Assembly: GCF_020037475.1 (NCBI RefSeq) | Contig: NZ_JAIQDB010000001.1 | Location: 186,001 to 250,000 of the forward strand | Source: Sutcliffiella deserti | GTDB lineage: Bacteria; Bacillota; Bacilli; Bacillales; Bacillaceae_I | DNA length: 64,000 nt | Reading direction: 5' to 3' | Shown: positions 1-6,805 of the stretch, one piece after another | Layout: each line of letters opens with the position of its first letter | Numbering within the stretch: position 1 is the stretch's first letter | The notes under the pieces: model-generated | What the model saw: the letters and a program-made list of their open reading frames with translations, nothing else | The model's database searches: none | Told to the model about the DNA's origin: nothing | Program-made: the position numbers and the translations under genes

Positions 1-126
1 TTAGGTGTACTACTATTTATATGCAATTTCTATCTTTGGTTCAGTGCTTCCCTTTCCATATGTACAATGTATTTTTTCAGTCAAGTAAATGCCAGCAATC
101 AAGCGATTGATAAAATTTTGATGTAA
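1..126 (+). CDS. C-terminal end of a membrane protein (cut by window edge)
   Basis: An open frame enters at base 1 and ends at TAA 124-126. The 41 residues are strongly hydrophobic for about the first 25 (aliphatic and aromatic residues), then polar, which fits the last membrane segment and short tail of an integral membrane protein. The start and most of the gene lie outside the window, so no family can be named. It may equally be a chance open frame; the hydrophobic pattern is the only support. Confidence 0.35.
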   Translation, partial: LGVLLFICNFYLWFSASLSICTMYFFSQVNASNQAIDKILM

Positions 127-178
127 AACATAATTTATATGGCTGGTACACGAAAACAAACACTCCTGAAGTGTAGGT

Positions 179-592
179 TTATAATCCACTTTCGGGGAAA
201 AGCATATTTAGTACAAGTTTAGCGTAATTACCTAAACCTACAATAGTATCGATTGATTCCTTAGCTTCAGTTGCTTTATTCAATGATTCCCTTACAATGC
301 TTTCAGCTTCTTCACGTGATGATGCTGAAAATATCGCTATATTGAGTTCACTCATTTTTATTAACAATTGCTTATTAGTTTGGTTGCCTTCTTCCAGTAG
401 TCCAGATATTTTTTTCAATTCTGAAAGTATTTCAGTATCCTTATTATTTCTTTCAATTGGTGCAATTTTAAGTAGATGAGTATGATTAATACGGTTTTTA
501 AAATCCAATTCTTTTACTGCTTTTTGTTGTGCATCCATTCTAGCCATAAATTCCCCTATTGCAGTAAACATCTTCCCTTTTTCCTCCCCCAT
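179..592 (-). CDS. hypothetical protein, 137 aa, helical
   Basis: I do not recognise the family. The ATG at 592 has a good ribosome binding site (GGAGGTGG, six bases upstream), which supports a real gene. The protein is rich in Glu, Lys, Ala and Leu and lacks Cys and Trp. Residues about 40-115 look helical or coiled-coil, and the C-terminus is more hydrophobic (about 118-133). There is no signal peptide. It is monocistronic, converging on the cut gene at the left edge. Confidence 0.6.
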   Translation of the reverse strand: MGEEKGKMFTAIGEFMARMDAQQKAVKELDFKNRINHTHLLKIAPIERNNKDTEILSELKKISGLLEEGNQTNKQLLIKMSELNIAIFSASSREEAESIVRESLNKATEAKESIDTIVGLGNYAKLVLNMLFPESGL

Positions 593-723
593 TTTCTACC
601 ACCTCCGTTGGAATATTCTTACTTATTAATTATAGCACTTTTCTTTTATTACAATGTCTGAAAAAGAATCAACCTTTGTTATAGGGTTGTAAATAAAAAT
701 AAAACAGAAAAGGTGAAGTGAAA

Positions 724-924
724 ATGAAAGAATTAAAAATTATGTTGTCAGATGTATGTTACAAGAAGTTAGAGTTTATTACAGAGAATCAAAATGTGGT
801 CACTGGACTAGAATTAAGTCTTGAAGAAACAATTGAAGGTATTATTCACACACATTATATTTGTGAAATAGATTTTAAACAACAAGAAGAAAGCAAAACT
901 TCTATTTCAATTAAGATTGAATAA
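724..924 (+). CDS. small hypothetical protein, 66 aa
   Basis: An acidic small protein with no recognised domain. A GTG at 718 is in frame, but the ribosome binding site (AAAGGTG, 709-715) is too close to it and ideally spaced for the ATG at 724, so I choose 724. The reading frame is closed by a good intrinsic terminator about 15 bases after the stop, which supports an independent small transcription unit. Function unknown. Confidence 0.6.
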   Translation: MKELKIMLSDVCYKKLEFITENQNVVTGLELSLEETIEGIIHTHYICEIDFKQQEESKTSISIKIE

Positions 925-938
925 TTAATAAAAAATAA

Positions 939-965
939 CCGTTGATGTAGTATCAGCGGTTTTTC
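939..965 (+). terminator. intrinsic terminator of the 66-aa gene
   Basis: An 8-bp stem, CCGTTGAT (939-946) with ATCAGCGG (952-959) including one G-T pair, has a 5-nt loop and is followed by a T run. Confidence 0.75.
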
Positions 966-1028
966 TACTTGTAAAACTTACATATATCCTTCATAATAAG
1001 ACCGTGTGAACTAAGAGTAAAACCGAAA

Positions 1029-1059
1029 CAGTATTTACAGAAAAACCGAGTAAATACTG
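1029..1059. promoter_or_regulatory. 10-bp perfect inverted repeat upstream of the UCA tRNA
   Basis: CAGTATTTAC (1029-1038) and GTAAATACTG (1050-1059) are exact inverted copies separated by 11 bases, ending 29 bases before the tRNA. No T run follows, so it is not an intrinsic terminator. A TATAAC at 1073-1078 could be a -10 element, but no good -35 is spaced to it. The palindrome could be an operator; this is inference from position only. Confidence 0.35.
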
Positions 1060-1088
1060 AAATAAACGTTGATATAACAACATTACAT

Positions 1089-1185
1089 GGGGCTGATTGC
1101 AATGCTGGTGCTTGTCTCGGTCTTCAAAACCGCTTGTGAGGCGCGTGTCGTCTCAGGTGGGTTCGATTCCCACGCAGTCCCGCCA
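1089..1185 (+). tRNA. selC: tRNA-Sec type, anticodon UCA, long variable arm
   Basis: The sequence folds as a tRNA. Acceptor strand 1089-1095 pairs with 1175-1181, including one G-U pair. Discriminator G is at 1182 and an encoded CCA at 1183-1185. The T arm 1157-1173 has a 5-bp stem and a canonical TTCGATT loop. The anticodon loop 1122-1128 carries TCA at 1124-1126 on a 4-bp stem. The variable arm 1137-1155 is long, with a 7-bp stem and 5-nt loop. The D arm can form five pairs with one bulge and a 4-nt loop (1100-1114). A UCA anticodon plus long variable arm at 97 nt is the signature of bacterial selenocysteine tRNA. The eighth acceptor pair expected for SelC (1096 with 1174) would be A-G, a mismatch. 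No selA, selB or selD lies in the window. An opal suppressor or an allo-tRNA is the alternative. Confidence 0.85.
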
Positions 1186-1231
1186 ATGGATATCTTAAAC
1201 TTTGTATTTCTATAGCGAAAAAACCCACAAA

Positions 1232-1257
1232 AAAACCGGTATACACCGGTTTTTTTT
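1232..1257. terminator. bidirectional terminator between the tRNA and the YtxH gene
   Basis: AAACCGGT (from 1233) and ACCGGTTT (from 1245) form the stem, with A runs on the left and T runs on the right. It can serve the tRNA on the plus strand and the convergent stress-protein gene on the minus strand, whose stop codon touches it. Confidence 0.8.
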
Positions 1258-1258
1258 A

Positions 1259-1798
1259 TTAACCCAATTGTCCTGGCACTTTACTAGTAGTTGTACCAGC
1301 TGTTGTCTTAGGGATGGAAGCACCGTTAGTATTTGAACCCATGCTTTGACCCTCACTGTCATCCATTACTTCTTCGCCTGCTTCTTTCACTTTTCCACCG
1401 ATATCTTTTATTTCAGATGTGACTTCTTTAGCAGTGGAAAGAATATCTGTTGAATCTTCTTTTACTTGATTAGCTTGCCCAAGAATATTTGTGTTTACTT
1501 TTTCATAAAGACTTTGAGCATCGTTGATTGCCTCTTTCAGTACGGAAGAAGCAGAGTTTAGTCGTTCTTGCAGGTCGCTTTTCACTCCTGAAGGATTGTT
1601 TCTGACTTGGCTGTACATATCCATTGTAGAATCTTTCATGTTTTTTGTTGTGGAAGTTACTTTGTTTCTTGTGTTTGAATCAAGCATTGCAATTGCACCA
1701 CCAACAACAGCCCCCATTACAACGCCTTTTAATAGCTTACCATTTTTTTCGTTTTCGGTAGTTGTAGATTCATTAGTATAAGTAGCAGTTTGTGTCAT
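1259..1798 (-). CDS. YtxH-domain general stress protein, 179 aa
   Basis: The YtxH family comprises small general-stress proteins with an N-terminal glycine-rich membrane helix and a long helical repeat tail. Here residues 21-40 form the Gly/Ala/Val-rich segment (GVVMGAVVGG), followed by about 100 residues of amphipathic helix rich in Lys, Ser, Thr and Glu. The tail is low-complexity and Gly/Thr/Ser-rich. The ATG at 1798 has an AGGAGG ribosome binding site. A sigma-B type promoter lies just upstream, which agrees with a stress role. The exact function of the family is not known; membrane or envelope association is inferred. Confidence 0.75.
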   Translation of the reverse strand: MTQTATYTNESTTTENEKNGKLLKGVVMGAVVGGAIAMLDSNTRNKVTSTTKNMKDSTMDMYSQVRNNPSGVKSDLQERLNSASSVLKEAINDAQSLYEKVNTNILGQANQVKEDSTDILSTAKEVTSEIKDIGGKVKEAGEEVMDDSEGQSMGSNTNGASIPKTTAGTTTSKVPGQLG

Positions 1799-1846
1799 AA
1801 TTAATTCCTCCTGTATGTTTTGTGAATTTGTTGTCCTACTCTTTAC

Positions 1847-1871
1847 TTTCCCGATATTTTTTCATTTAAAC
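1847..1871 (-). promoter_or_regulatory. sigma-B type promoter of the YtxH gene
   Basis: On the minus strand GTTTAA (1866-1871) and GGGAAA (1847-1852) are separated by 13 bases. This matches the general-stress consensus GTTTAA-N12-15-GGGWAW. It is 49 bases upstream of the start codon. Confidence 0.7.
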
Positions 1872-1896
1872 TATTTGAGCATTATTCTTTTTTAAA

Positions 1897-2070
1897 GGCT
1901 TTTCTCGTAAGCTATAAGCCCGTAAAAAATCGGTGTTTGGATTTTTTACTGTCCCATTCATTCAAGATTAAGATTAATATTTTAATTTAATAGGAAAAGT
2001 GGACGACAGCAACGATTGTAACTGGAGGGATACCTCTTACGTAAAAGCAACAAACCATGAAAAAATAGCC
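1897..2070. repeat. repeat family B, copy 1 (MITE-like, 174 bp)
   Basis: The element starts GGCT and ends AGCC and is bracketed by the perfect 8-bp direct repeat TTTTTAAA (1889-1896 and 2071-2078). The inner right end carries TTACGTAAAAGCAAC, shared with the copies at 6.7 kb and 18.6 kb. The left inner part carries a GTAAAAAATC block shared with 18.7 kb and 55.3 kb. It has no coding capacity. The remaining sequence of the 1799-2152 gap is the sigma-B promoter and the terminator listed separately. Confidence 0.7.
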
Positions 2071-2104
2071 TTTTTAAACAGATTCTATTCAGTTTATTAG
2101 TATA

Positions 2105-2143
2105 AAGAAAAGAAGCATGACGAGTACTTTCCCGCCATGCTTC
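2105..2143 (-). terminator. terminator of the 165-aa membrane protein gene
   Basis: GAAGCATG (2112-2119) and CATGCTTC (2136-2143) form the stem. Read on the minus strand it is followed by TTTTCTTT. It lies ten bases after the stop of the 2153-2650 gene. Confidence 0.75.
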
Positions 2144-2152
2144 TTCACTAAT

Positions 2153-2650
2153 TTAAGGTATATCTTCTTCGTTTACTAGATACCATTCTCTAACTTTCTT
2201 TGGCCAGAAATCACGTGTATAGGCCTTAGGTTTGAACCCGCCGAGCTCAACCATAACATGTTCTGCTTCCACGTTTACAATATAGTAATCTTCATATGGA
2301 GTGGCAGTGATATGTTGAACCTTCTTGTTACTTTTAGCAAAAAACTCTCTAATTTCAGCTTCTGCTATAGAAGTAACTGTCAGGTTATCGTTTGCAACAT
2401 ACGCTTCCTCTTGAGTGTCTTCTTTAGTTACGTTTGTTTTTCTTCGAGATAGTTTATTGTTTATCTCATCTAACAGTCGAATAACTTCTGCAAACCCTAT
2501 AAATAACATTCCACTCACAAATGTACTAAAGAATGTCATTGTGGCTTGCATTAGACTTGTTTCTGTTGCAATGATCAATGCAATAATAAATCCAAAACTT
2601 ATAACAACAAAACCGATCACCATAAGTATTCTTGATATGATATTCTGCAT
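2153..2650 (-). CDS. hypothetical membrane protein, 165 aa
   Basis: I do not recognise the family. Two membrane helices occupy residues about 7-30 and 36-60. A charged linker follows, and a soluble C-terminal domain of about 80 residues has alternating polar and hydrophobic strands. Several bacterial short-C-terminal-domain membrane proteins look like this, but I cannot assign one. It follows a second small membrane protein on the same strand by 37 bases, so the two are probably cotranscribed, and an intrinsic terminator follows. Confidence 0.6.
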   Translation of the reverse strand: MQNIISRILMVIGFVVISFGFIIALIIATETSLMQATMTFFSTFVSGMLFIGFAEVIRLLDEINNKLSRRKTNVTKEDTQEEAYVANDNLTVTSIAEAEIREFFAKSNKKVQHITATPYEDYYIVNVEAEHVMVELGGFKPKAYTRDFWPKKVREWYLVNEEDIP

Positions 2651-2687
2651 AACCTACCCCTTCTCTACCTTAGAAAAATCCTTCAAA

Positions 2688-2903
2688 TTAATTTGTATCA
2701 TATTGCCTTTTTTGCTTATGTGGGATAGATTCTACCATTTGAATAACTCCAAATAAAATCACACCAAAAATAAGCCAGAAAAAACGGTCAGAGTATTCAG
2801 ATACAGAAAAAAGAAAGAGCACTGAGAAAAATAACAAGATGATACAATAAATAATTTTATAGTATTTACTCAGAATTCGTTTAACGACAGTCAGAACTGA
2901 CAA
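2688..2903 (-). CDS. small hypothetical membrane protein, start uncertain
   Basis: At least 71 aa, with two hydrophobic segments (about 15-34 and 41-57) and a charged C-terminus. The first usable codon is TTG at 2903, which has no ribosome binding site. The frame remains open upstream to a TGA at 2967-2969, and that stretch would encode another hydrophobic run (IIQLAIFFLTL). A GAAGGA sequence lies at the far end of the open stretch. The true start may be a non-standard codon upstream, or the gene may have lost its start. Likely cotranscribed with the downstream 165-aa membrane protein. Function unknown. Confidence 0.4.
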   Translation of the reverse strand: MSVLTVVKRILSKYYKIIYCIILLFFSVLFLFSVSEYSDRFFWLIFGVILFGVIQMVESIPHKQKRQYDTN

Positions 2904-3039
2904 TGTTAGGAAAAATATTGCTAATTGAATTATGCCTTCTATAACTATATTATTATTGATTGTCCTTCACTTTCCTTATTAAAAATTTGTTATAAAAGGT
3001 ATTTCCACAAATCGACATGAAAATCCTGCCTTAATAGTA

Positions 3040-3074
3040 AAAAAAAGCTATACCCTAAAAAAAGGTATAGCTTT
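3040..3074 (-). terminator. terminator of the proline operon
   Basis: Read on the minus strand, AAGCTATACC pairs with GGTATAGCTT across a short loop and is followed by eight T residues, just after the proA stop. Confidence 0.85.
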
Positions 3075-3082
3075 CCGTTATA

Positions 3083-4342
3083 TTATCTAATTTGACCTGT
3101 GCCAGTCATTTGGAATTTCACTGTTGTAAGTGCTGGTAAGCCCATCGGACCTCTCGCATGCAGTTTTTGGGTGGAAATGCCGATTTCTGCACCAAAACCT
3201 AATGCCCCACCATCCGTAAACCTTGTTGATGCATTATGGTATACAGCAGCAGCATCGACAAGTTTAAGAAACTTACTTGCGGTAGCCTTATCCTCTGTAA
3301 TGATTGCTTCGGAGTGTTTGGTCCCATATTCATCAATATGATCTATTGCATCATCTAGGCTATCTACCACTTTTACAGCGATATCTAAACTTAAATATTC
3401 GTTCGCCCAGTCTTCCTGGTCTGCTTTTACAGAATCTGGGATGGCCTGAACTACTTTATCGTCTCCATGAACGCCGATATTGTTCTCTTTAAACATTTGA
3501 ATTAATGCATCCTTATGTTCATTAAACCATTCTTCATGCACTATTAATGTTTCTGCTGCATTACATACTGCAGGTCTGTCTGTTTTAGCATTCACAATAA
3601 TTGATAAAGCTTTTTCTAGATCGGCAGCCTTATCCACATAAAGATGGCAATTGCCTACTCCCGTTTCTAATACAGGCACGGTGGCATTTTCGACCACGGC
3701 CTTGATTAAAGAAGCACCGCCACGTGGAATTAGTACATCAATATGTTCTTTCATTGTAAAAAGTTGCTCAGTCGCTTTTCTATCCGTGCTCCCAATAAAT
3801 TGGACCGCTTCCTTTGGGATAGCCGTGGAATCTAGTGCTTTGTGTATCACATCTACGATTGCTTGGTTCGAGTGAATAGCAGAGCTACCACCTTTTAGCA
3901 CGATCGCATTTCCTGATTTTAAAGCAAGACCTGTTGCATCTACTGTTACATTTGGACGAGCCTCATAGATCATTCCAATAACGCCCAATGGAACTCTTAC
4001 TTTTTCCACATGAAGACCGTTCTCTAATGTCCACTCTGAAAGGATATCGCCAATTGGGTCTTCCAGTTCTGCCACTTCTCTTAACCCGTTAGCAAAATCA
4101 GCGATTCGTTCTGCTGATAAGGAAAGGCGATCCATATAGGCGTCATTGTAGCCTTTTTCGCGTCCTTTTTCTAAATCTTTCTCATTGTGTTCTAATATAA
4201 AGGCTACATTACTCTCTAATGTATTGGCAATCTGTTTTAAAATACTGTTTTTTTCTTCTGTTGATAGCAAACTCAAAACCTTCGCTGCTTTTTTCGCTTC
4301 AATTGCTTGGGTTTCTACATTAACTTCTGTTGTTAAAGACAT
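3083..4342 (-). CDS. proA: gamma-glutamyl phosphate reductase (glutamate-5-semialdehyde dehydrogenase)
   Basis: Second step of proline synthesis: NADPH-dependent reduction of gamma-glutamyl phosphate to glutamate-5-semialdehyde, in the cytoplasm. The 419-aa length is normal for ProA and the aldehyde-dehydrogenase-like fold is complete. The catalytic Cys lies near residue 260 (RPAVCNAAET), with the family blocks YEARPNVTVD and LIPRGG in place. A TTG codon precedes the ATG at 4342; GGGAGG six to seven bases upstream favours the ATG. It is the last gene of proC-proB-proA, 30 bases after proB, and closed by a strong terminator. Confidence 0.95.
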   Translation of the reverse strand: MSLTTEVNVETQAIEAKKAAKVLSLLSTEEKNSILKQIANTLESNVAFILEHNEKDLEKGREKGYNDAYMDRLSLSAERIADFANGLREVAELEDPIGDILSEWTLENGLHVEKVRVPLGVIGMIYEARPNVTVDATGLALKSGNAIVLKGGSSAIHSNQAIVDVIHKALDSTAIPKEAVQFIGSTDRKATEQLFTMKEHIDVLIPRGGASLIKAVVENATVPVLETGVGNCHLYVDKAADLEKALSIIVNAKTDRPAVCNAAETLIVHEEWFNEHKDALIQMFKENNIGVHGDDKVVQAIPDSVKADQEDWANEYLSLDIAVKVVDSLDDAIDHIDEYGTKHSEAIITEDKATASKFLKLVDAAAVYHNASTRFTDGGALGFGAEIGISTQKLHARGPMGLPALTTVKFQMTGTGQIR

Positions 4343-4372
4343 CAAATTCCTCCCTATTATTCTACTAGATAA

Positions 4373-5491
4373 TTATATTCCTACTGGTATGGAAGCTTCT
4401 AAATGACAAACTAAATCATCATGTTTTACTACTTCCATTTTATATTCTGGGCCGCTTTGATCGTATTCGCGCAGCTGGTCCGAAGAATAATTTACTACCC
4501 CTAGCCCAATTCGCTTTCCTTTATAATCAAGAATTCTAACCACAGAGCCTTCTTGGAAATCTCCAATAACCTTATTAATATTTGAAGGTAAGAGCCTTTG
4601 CTTTCCAAGCATGGAAATATCGGCATTCTCAGCAAGAAACACTTCCCCTTCAGGACCAGAGTTAAAAGCAATCCACTGTTTTTTATGATTTAAATTGTTA
4701 GAAGTATCCTTTGAGTCAAAATAAGTGCCTACTGCTTGTTTTTCAAGCGCTTGTAGAAGAATTCCAGGTACACCTGCTTTTCCTAAGAAAGCTGGAATTC
4801 CTGAAGCCATCGCAATTTTCACTGCATCAATTTTTGACTTCATTCCACCCGTGCCGACAGCACTGCCAGAATCACCAGCGGCCGCTTCGATCTCAGGGGT
4901 TATTGCTTCCACGTTTTTCAGTAAAGTTGCATCAGGGTTTTTTCGGGGATCTGCATCATATAATCCATCAATATCAGACATAATTAGTAGCATATCAGCA
5001 TCAACGAGGCCTGCTACCTTGGCTGAAAGAGTATCGTTATCGCCAAATTTAAGTCGATTAACTGTTACAGTGTCATTTTCATTGACGATCGGTACAATAC
5101 CACGCTCTAGAAGAACATTTGCAGTGTTACGCGCGTTATTGTAGCGATTTTCATCTGAAAAATCTTCACGAGTTATGAGAATTTGAGAAGCTACATACCC
5201 GTTTGATAATAACAATTCAGAATATGCTTCCATCAAAAGCCCTTGCCCTATTGAAGCTGCTGCTTGTTTTTCTGGTAAAGAAGTTGGCCTATTGATACAA
5301 CCTAACTTACGATACCCAGCTGCTACTGCACCTGAGGAAACCAGGAGAACTTCATAGCCTAAATCCTTTAATTGAGCTACTTCATCCACTAGTCTTTCTA
5401 ACTTACGTCTGCTAATTTCACCGTGTAAACTTGTTAAAGAACTGCTTCCAACCTTTATTACCACCCGTTTTATATCTGCTGCGGGGTTCAT
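4373..5491 (-). CDS. proB: glutamate 5-kinase
   Basis: First, committed step of proline synthesis: ATP-dependent phosphorylation of glutamate. The N-terminal amino-acid-kinase domain (about 1-260) has the KVGSSSLT nucleotide loop, the SGAVAAG block and NENDTVTV. The C-terminal part (about 280-355) is the PUA domain found in the full-length form of the enzyme. At 372 aa it matches the two-domain type. It forms a stable unit with proA downstream and proC upstream. ProB of this type is usually feedback-inhibited by proline, which the sequence alone cannot show. Confidence 0.95.
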   Translation of the reverse strand: MNPAADIKRVVIKVGSSSLTSLHGEISRRKLERLVDEVAQLKDLGYEVLLVSSGAVAAGYRKLGCINRPTSLPEKQAAASIGQGLLMEAYSELLLSNGYVASQILITREDFSDENRYNNARNTANVLLERGIVPIVNENDTVTVNRLKFGDNDTLSAKVAGLVDADMLLIMSDIDGLYDADPRKNPDATLLKNVEAITPEIEAAAGDSGSAVGTGGMKSKIDAVKIAMASGIPAFLGKAGVPGILLQALEKQAVGTYFDSKDTSNNLNHKKQWIAFNSGPEGEVFLAENADISMLGKQRLLPSNINKVIGDFQEGSVVRILDYKGKRIGLGVVNYSSDQLREYDQSGPEYKMEVVKHDDLVCHLEASIPVGI

Positions 5492-5525
5492 TCAATCACT
5501 CCTGTTTTAATCTTTGTTGTAACAT

Positions 5526-6368
5526 TCAAGATAAGACCAATACTTTTTCATTTTCCATACTTATTTCTCTCGATCGACGTGCTGCACCTTTTATGGCAGC
5601 AGAAATAGCAGTACCACCACCATTTTCTCTTAGGGCTTCAAGACCCGCCGCTGTGGTACCATTAGGAGATGTTACTTTCTTCCGCAAGCTTTCAGGTTCT
5701 TCGTTATTAGTAAGCATCATTTTAGCTGCACCTAGGATAGTTTGTGCAACCACATCTCGCGTAACATCAACATCCAATCCGGCTTCGTTCGCTGTTTTTT
5801 CCATATGTTCCATTAAATAATAGAAATATGCGGGGCCGCTCCCTGCTACTCCAGTAAAAACATCCATTTGTTCCTCTTCAATCGTATACACTTTCCCTAT
5901 CGTCCCAAGGATAGCCTTTGCATCCATGATATGATCAGGTCCTACATGATTTCCCGTAGAAATAGCAGTAGCTGATTCTCCAATCATACTAGAAGTGTTA
6001 GGCATTACTCGAATAACCGGCTGTTCACCTTGTAAGCCTTCTTCCATATAACTTGTAGAAATACCAGCTAGTACGGAAAGTAACAATTGGGTTGGCTTTA
6101 AATGATTTTTCAAAGAGGAAAGTGCACTATCTATATCTTTCGGTTTCATCGCAATTACAATAATATCTAATTCGTGAAGCTGTAGATTATCCTTTGTCAC
6201 ACCACGAACACCGTATTTATCTTCAAGTTCAATTAATCTTAATTGATTGGATCTATTACTGACGACAACATTATCTGGCGGCACAATTTTACTTGCTACA
6301 ATTCCAGATACCATCGCTTCAGCCATGGAGCCTGCACCTATAAAACCTATAACTTTATCTCTCAGCAT
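5526..6368 (-). CDS. proC: pyrroline-5-carboxylate reductase
   Basis: Last step of proline synthesis, reducing pyrroline-5-carboxylate to proline with NAD(P)H. The N-terminal Rossmann motif GFIGAGSMAEAM is at residues 8-19. The family signature with GSGPAYFYYLME lies mid-protein and the conserved VTSPNGTTAAG helix near the C-terminus. The 280-aa length is typical. It heads the proC-proB-proA operon (34-bp gap to proB), so the whole pathway from glutamate is encoded here. I saw no T-box leader upstream; a cre-like site lies 117 bases before the start. Confidence 0.93.
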   Translation of the reverse strand: MLRDKVIGFIGAGSMAEAMVSGIVASKIVPPDNVVVSNRSNQLRLIELEDKYGVRGVTKDNLQLHELDIIVIAMKPKDIDSALSSLKNHLKPTQLLLSVLAGISTSYMEEGLQGEQPVIRVMPNTSSMIGESATAISTGNHVGPDHIMDAKAILGTIGKVYTIEEEQMDVFTGVAGSGPAYFYYLMEHMEKTANEAGLDVDVTRDVVAQTILGAAKMMLTNNEEPESLRKKVTSPNGTTAAGLEALRENGGGTAISAAIKGAARRSREISMENEKVLVLS

Positions 6369-6514
6369 CTAATCTCTCCTGTCTTTTCCGTGCGGTTTTT
6401 ATTCAACAGATTTATAGTAACATGTAGAATAAAAGACTTTAAGGGGGTTTCCTTCAATAGCGTGCATAAGAGCCAGATAGTGAGTGTAAGCGCTACCAAA
6501 CATATGACATTCAT
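6362..6514 (-). CDS. possible 50-aa membrane peptide overlapping proC start
   Basis: An ATG at 6514 is preceded by AGAGGA at about eight bases. It opens a 50-codon frame whose stop overlaps the proC start (ATGCTGA), the usual geometry of translational coupling. The first 20 residues are hydrophobic and would form one membrane helix; the rest is basic. It could be a leader peptide or a small membrane protein. A chance frame in the proC leader is equally possible; no homolog is known to me. Confidence 0.3.
   Translation of the reverse strand: MNVICLVALTLTIWLLCTLLKETPLKSFILHVTINLLNKNRTEKTGEIRC
6485..6498. promoter_or_regulatory. possible cre site upstream of proC
   Basis: TGTAAGCGCTACCA fits the CcpA operator consensus TGWAARCGYTWNCA at every defined position. 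It is 117 bases before proC and inside the possible 50-aa leader frame. Catabolite control of the proline operon is inference only. Confidence 0.35.
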
Positions 6515-6612
6515 TCTTAAGTTCCTCTGATGATGAATAAACCCTCTAAACAACGAAATATGGCTGATTTTAAGCATTAGATTTCCCTACGGTCCCCTTA
6601 CTTCTGATTTAA

Positions 6613-6670
6613 TTTTGCTCCAATCATCGCAAGATTAACTTTTTTATCAACACACAACTTTAACAGAGCC
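6613..6670. repeat. repeat family A fragment (right-hand end)
   Basis: It contains the family A end block: GCTCCAATCATCGC, then ATCAACACACAAC, then TTTAACAGAGCC. This matches, in reverse orientation, the left end of the complete copy at 52.2 kb. The rest of the element is missing. It abuts a family B fragment. Confidence 0.65.
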
Positions 6671-6681
6671 TAATTTAAAAA

Positions 6682-6757
6682 GAAAAGAGCACGACATTAA
6701 CGATTGAAACGGGTGGTACCCGCTTACGTAAAAGCAACAATCAATCGAAAACAGTCT
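6682..6757. repeat. repeat family B fragment
   Basis: It shares CGACA..AACGATTG and CTTACGTAAAAGCAACAA with the copy at 1.9 kb, and ends in GAAAACAG, the inverse of the left end of the 18.6 kb copy. It contains GGTGGTACC, which by itself resembles a T-box motif, but no T-box leader or plus-strand gene accompanies it. Confidence 0.6.
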
Positions 6758-6760
6758 TCC

Positions 6761-6798
6761 AAAAAAAGAAAGCGTGCACTCCATTAGGAATGCACGCT
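6761..6798 (-). terminator. terminator of the DUF58 operon
   Basis: A 12-bp stem (one mismatch, 6771-6782 with 6787-6798) has loop ATTA. On the minus strand it is followed by a T run (A run at 6761-6767). Confidence 0.85.
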
Positions 6799-6805
6799 GT
6801 TCTTC

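Noticed and set aside
4711-5144. Plus-strand frames of 90-139 codons inside proB
   Set aside because: They lie fully opposite proB, have no ribosome binding sites and encode low-complexity sequence.
6700-6730. GGTGGTACC, a core T-box-like motif in front of the proline operon region
   Set aside because: It is on the plus strand, inside a family B repeat fragment, and no specifier stem or plus-strand amino-acid gene follows. In the proC direction the motif is reversed.
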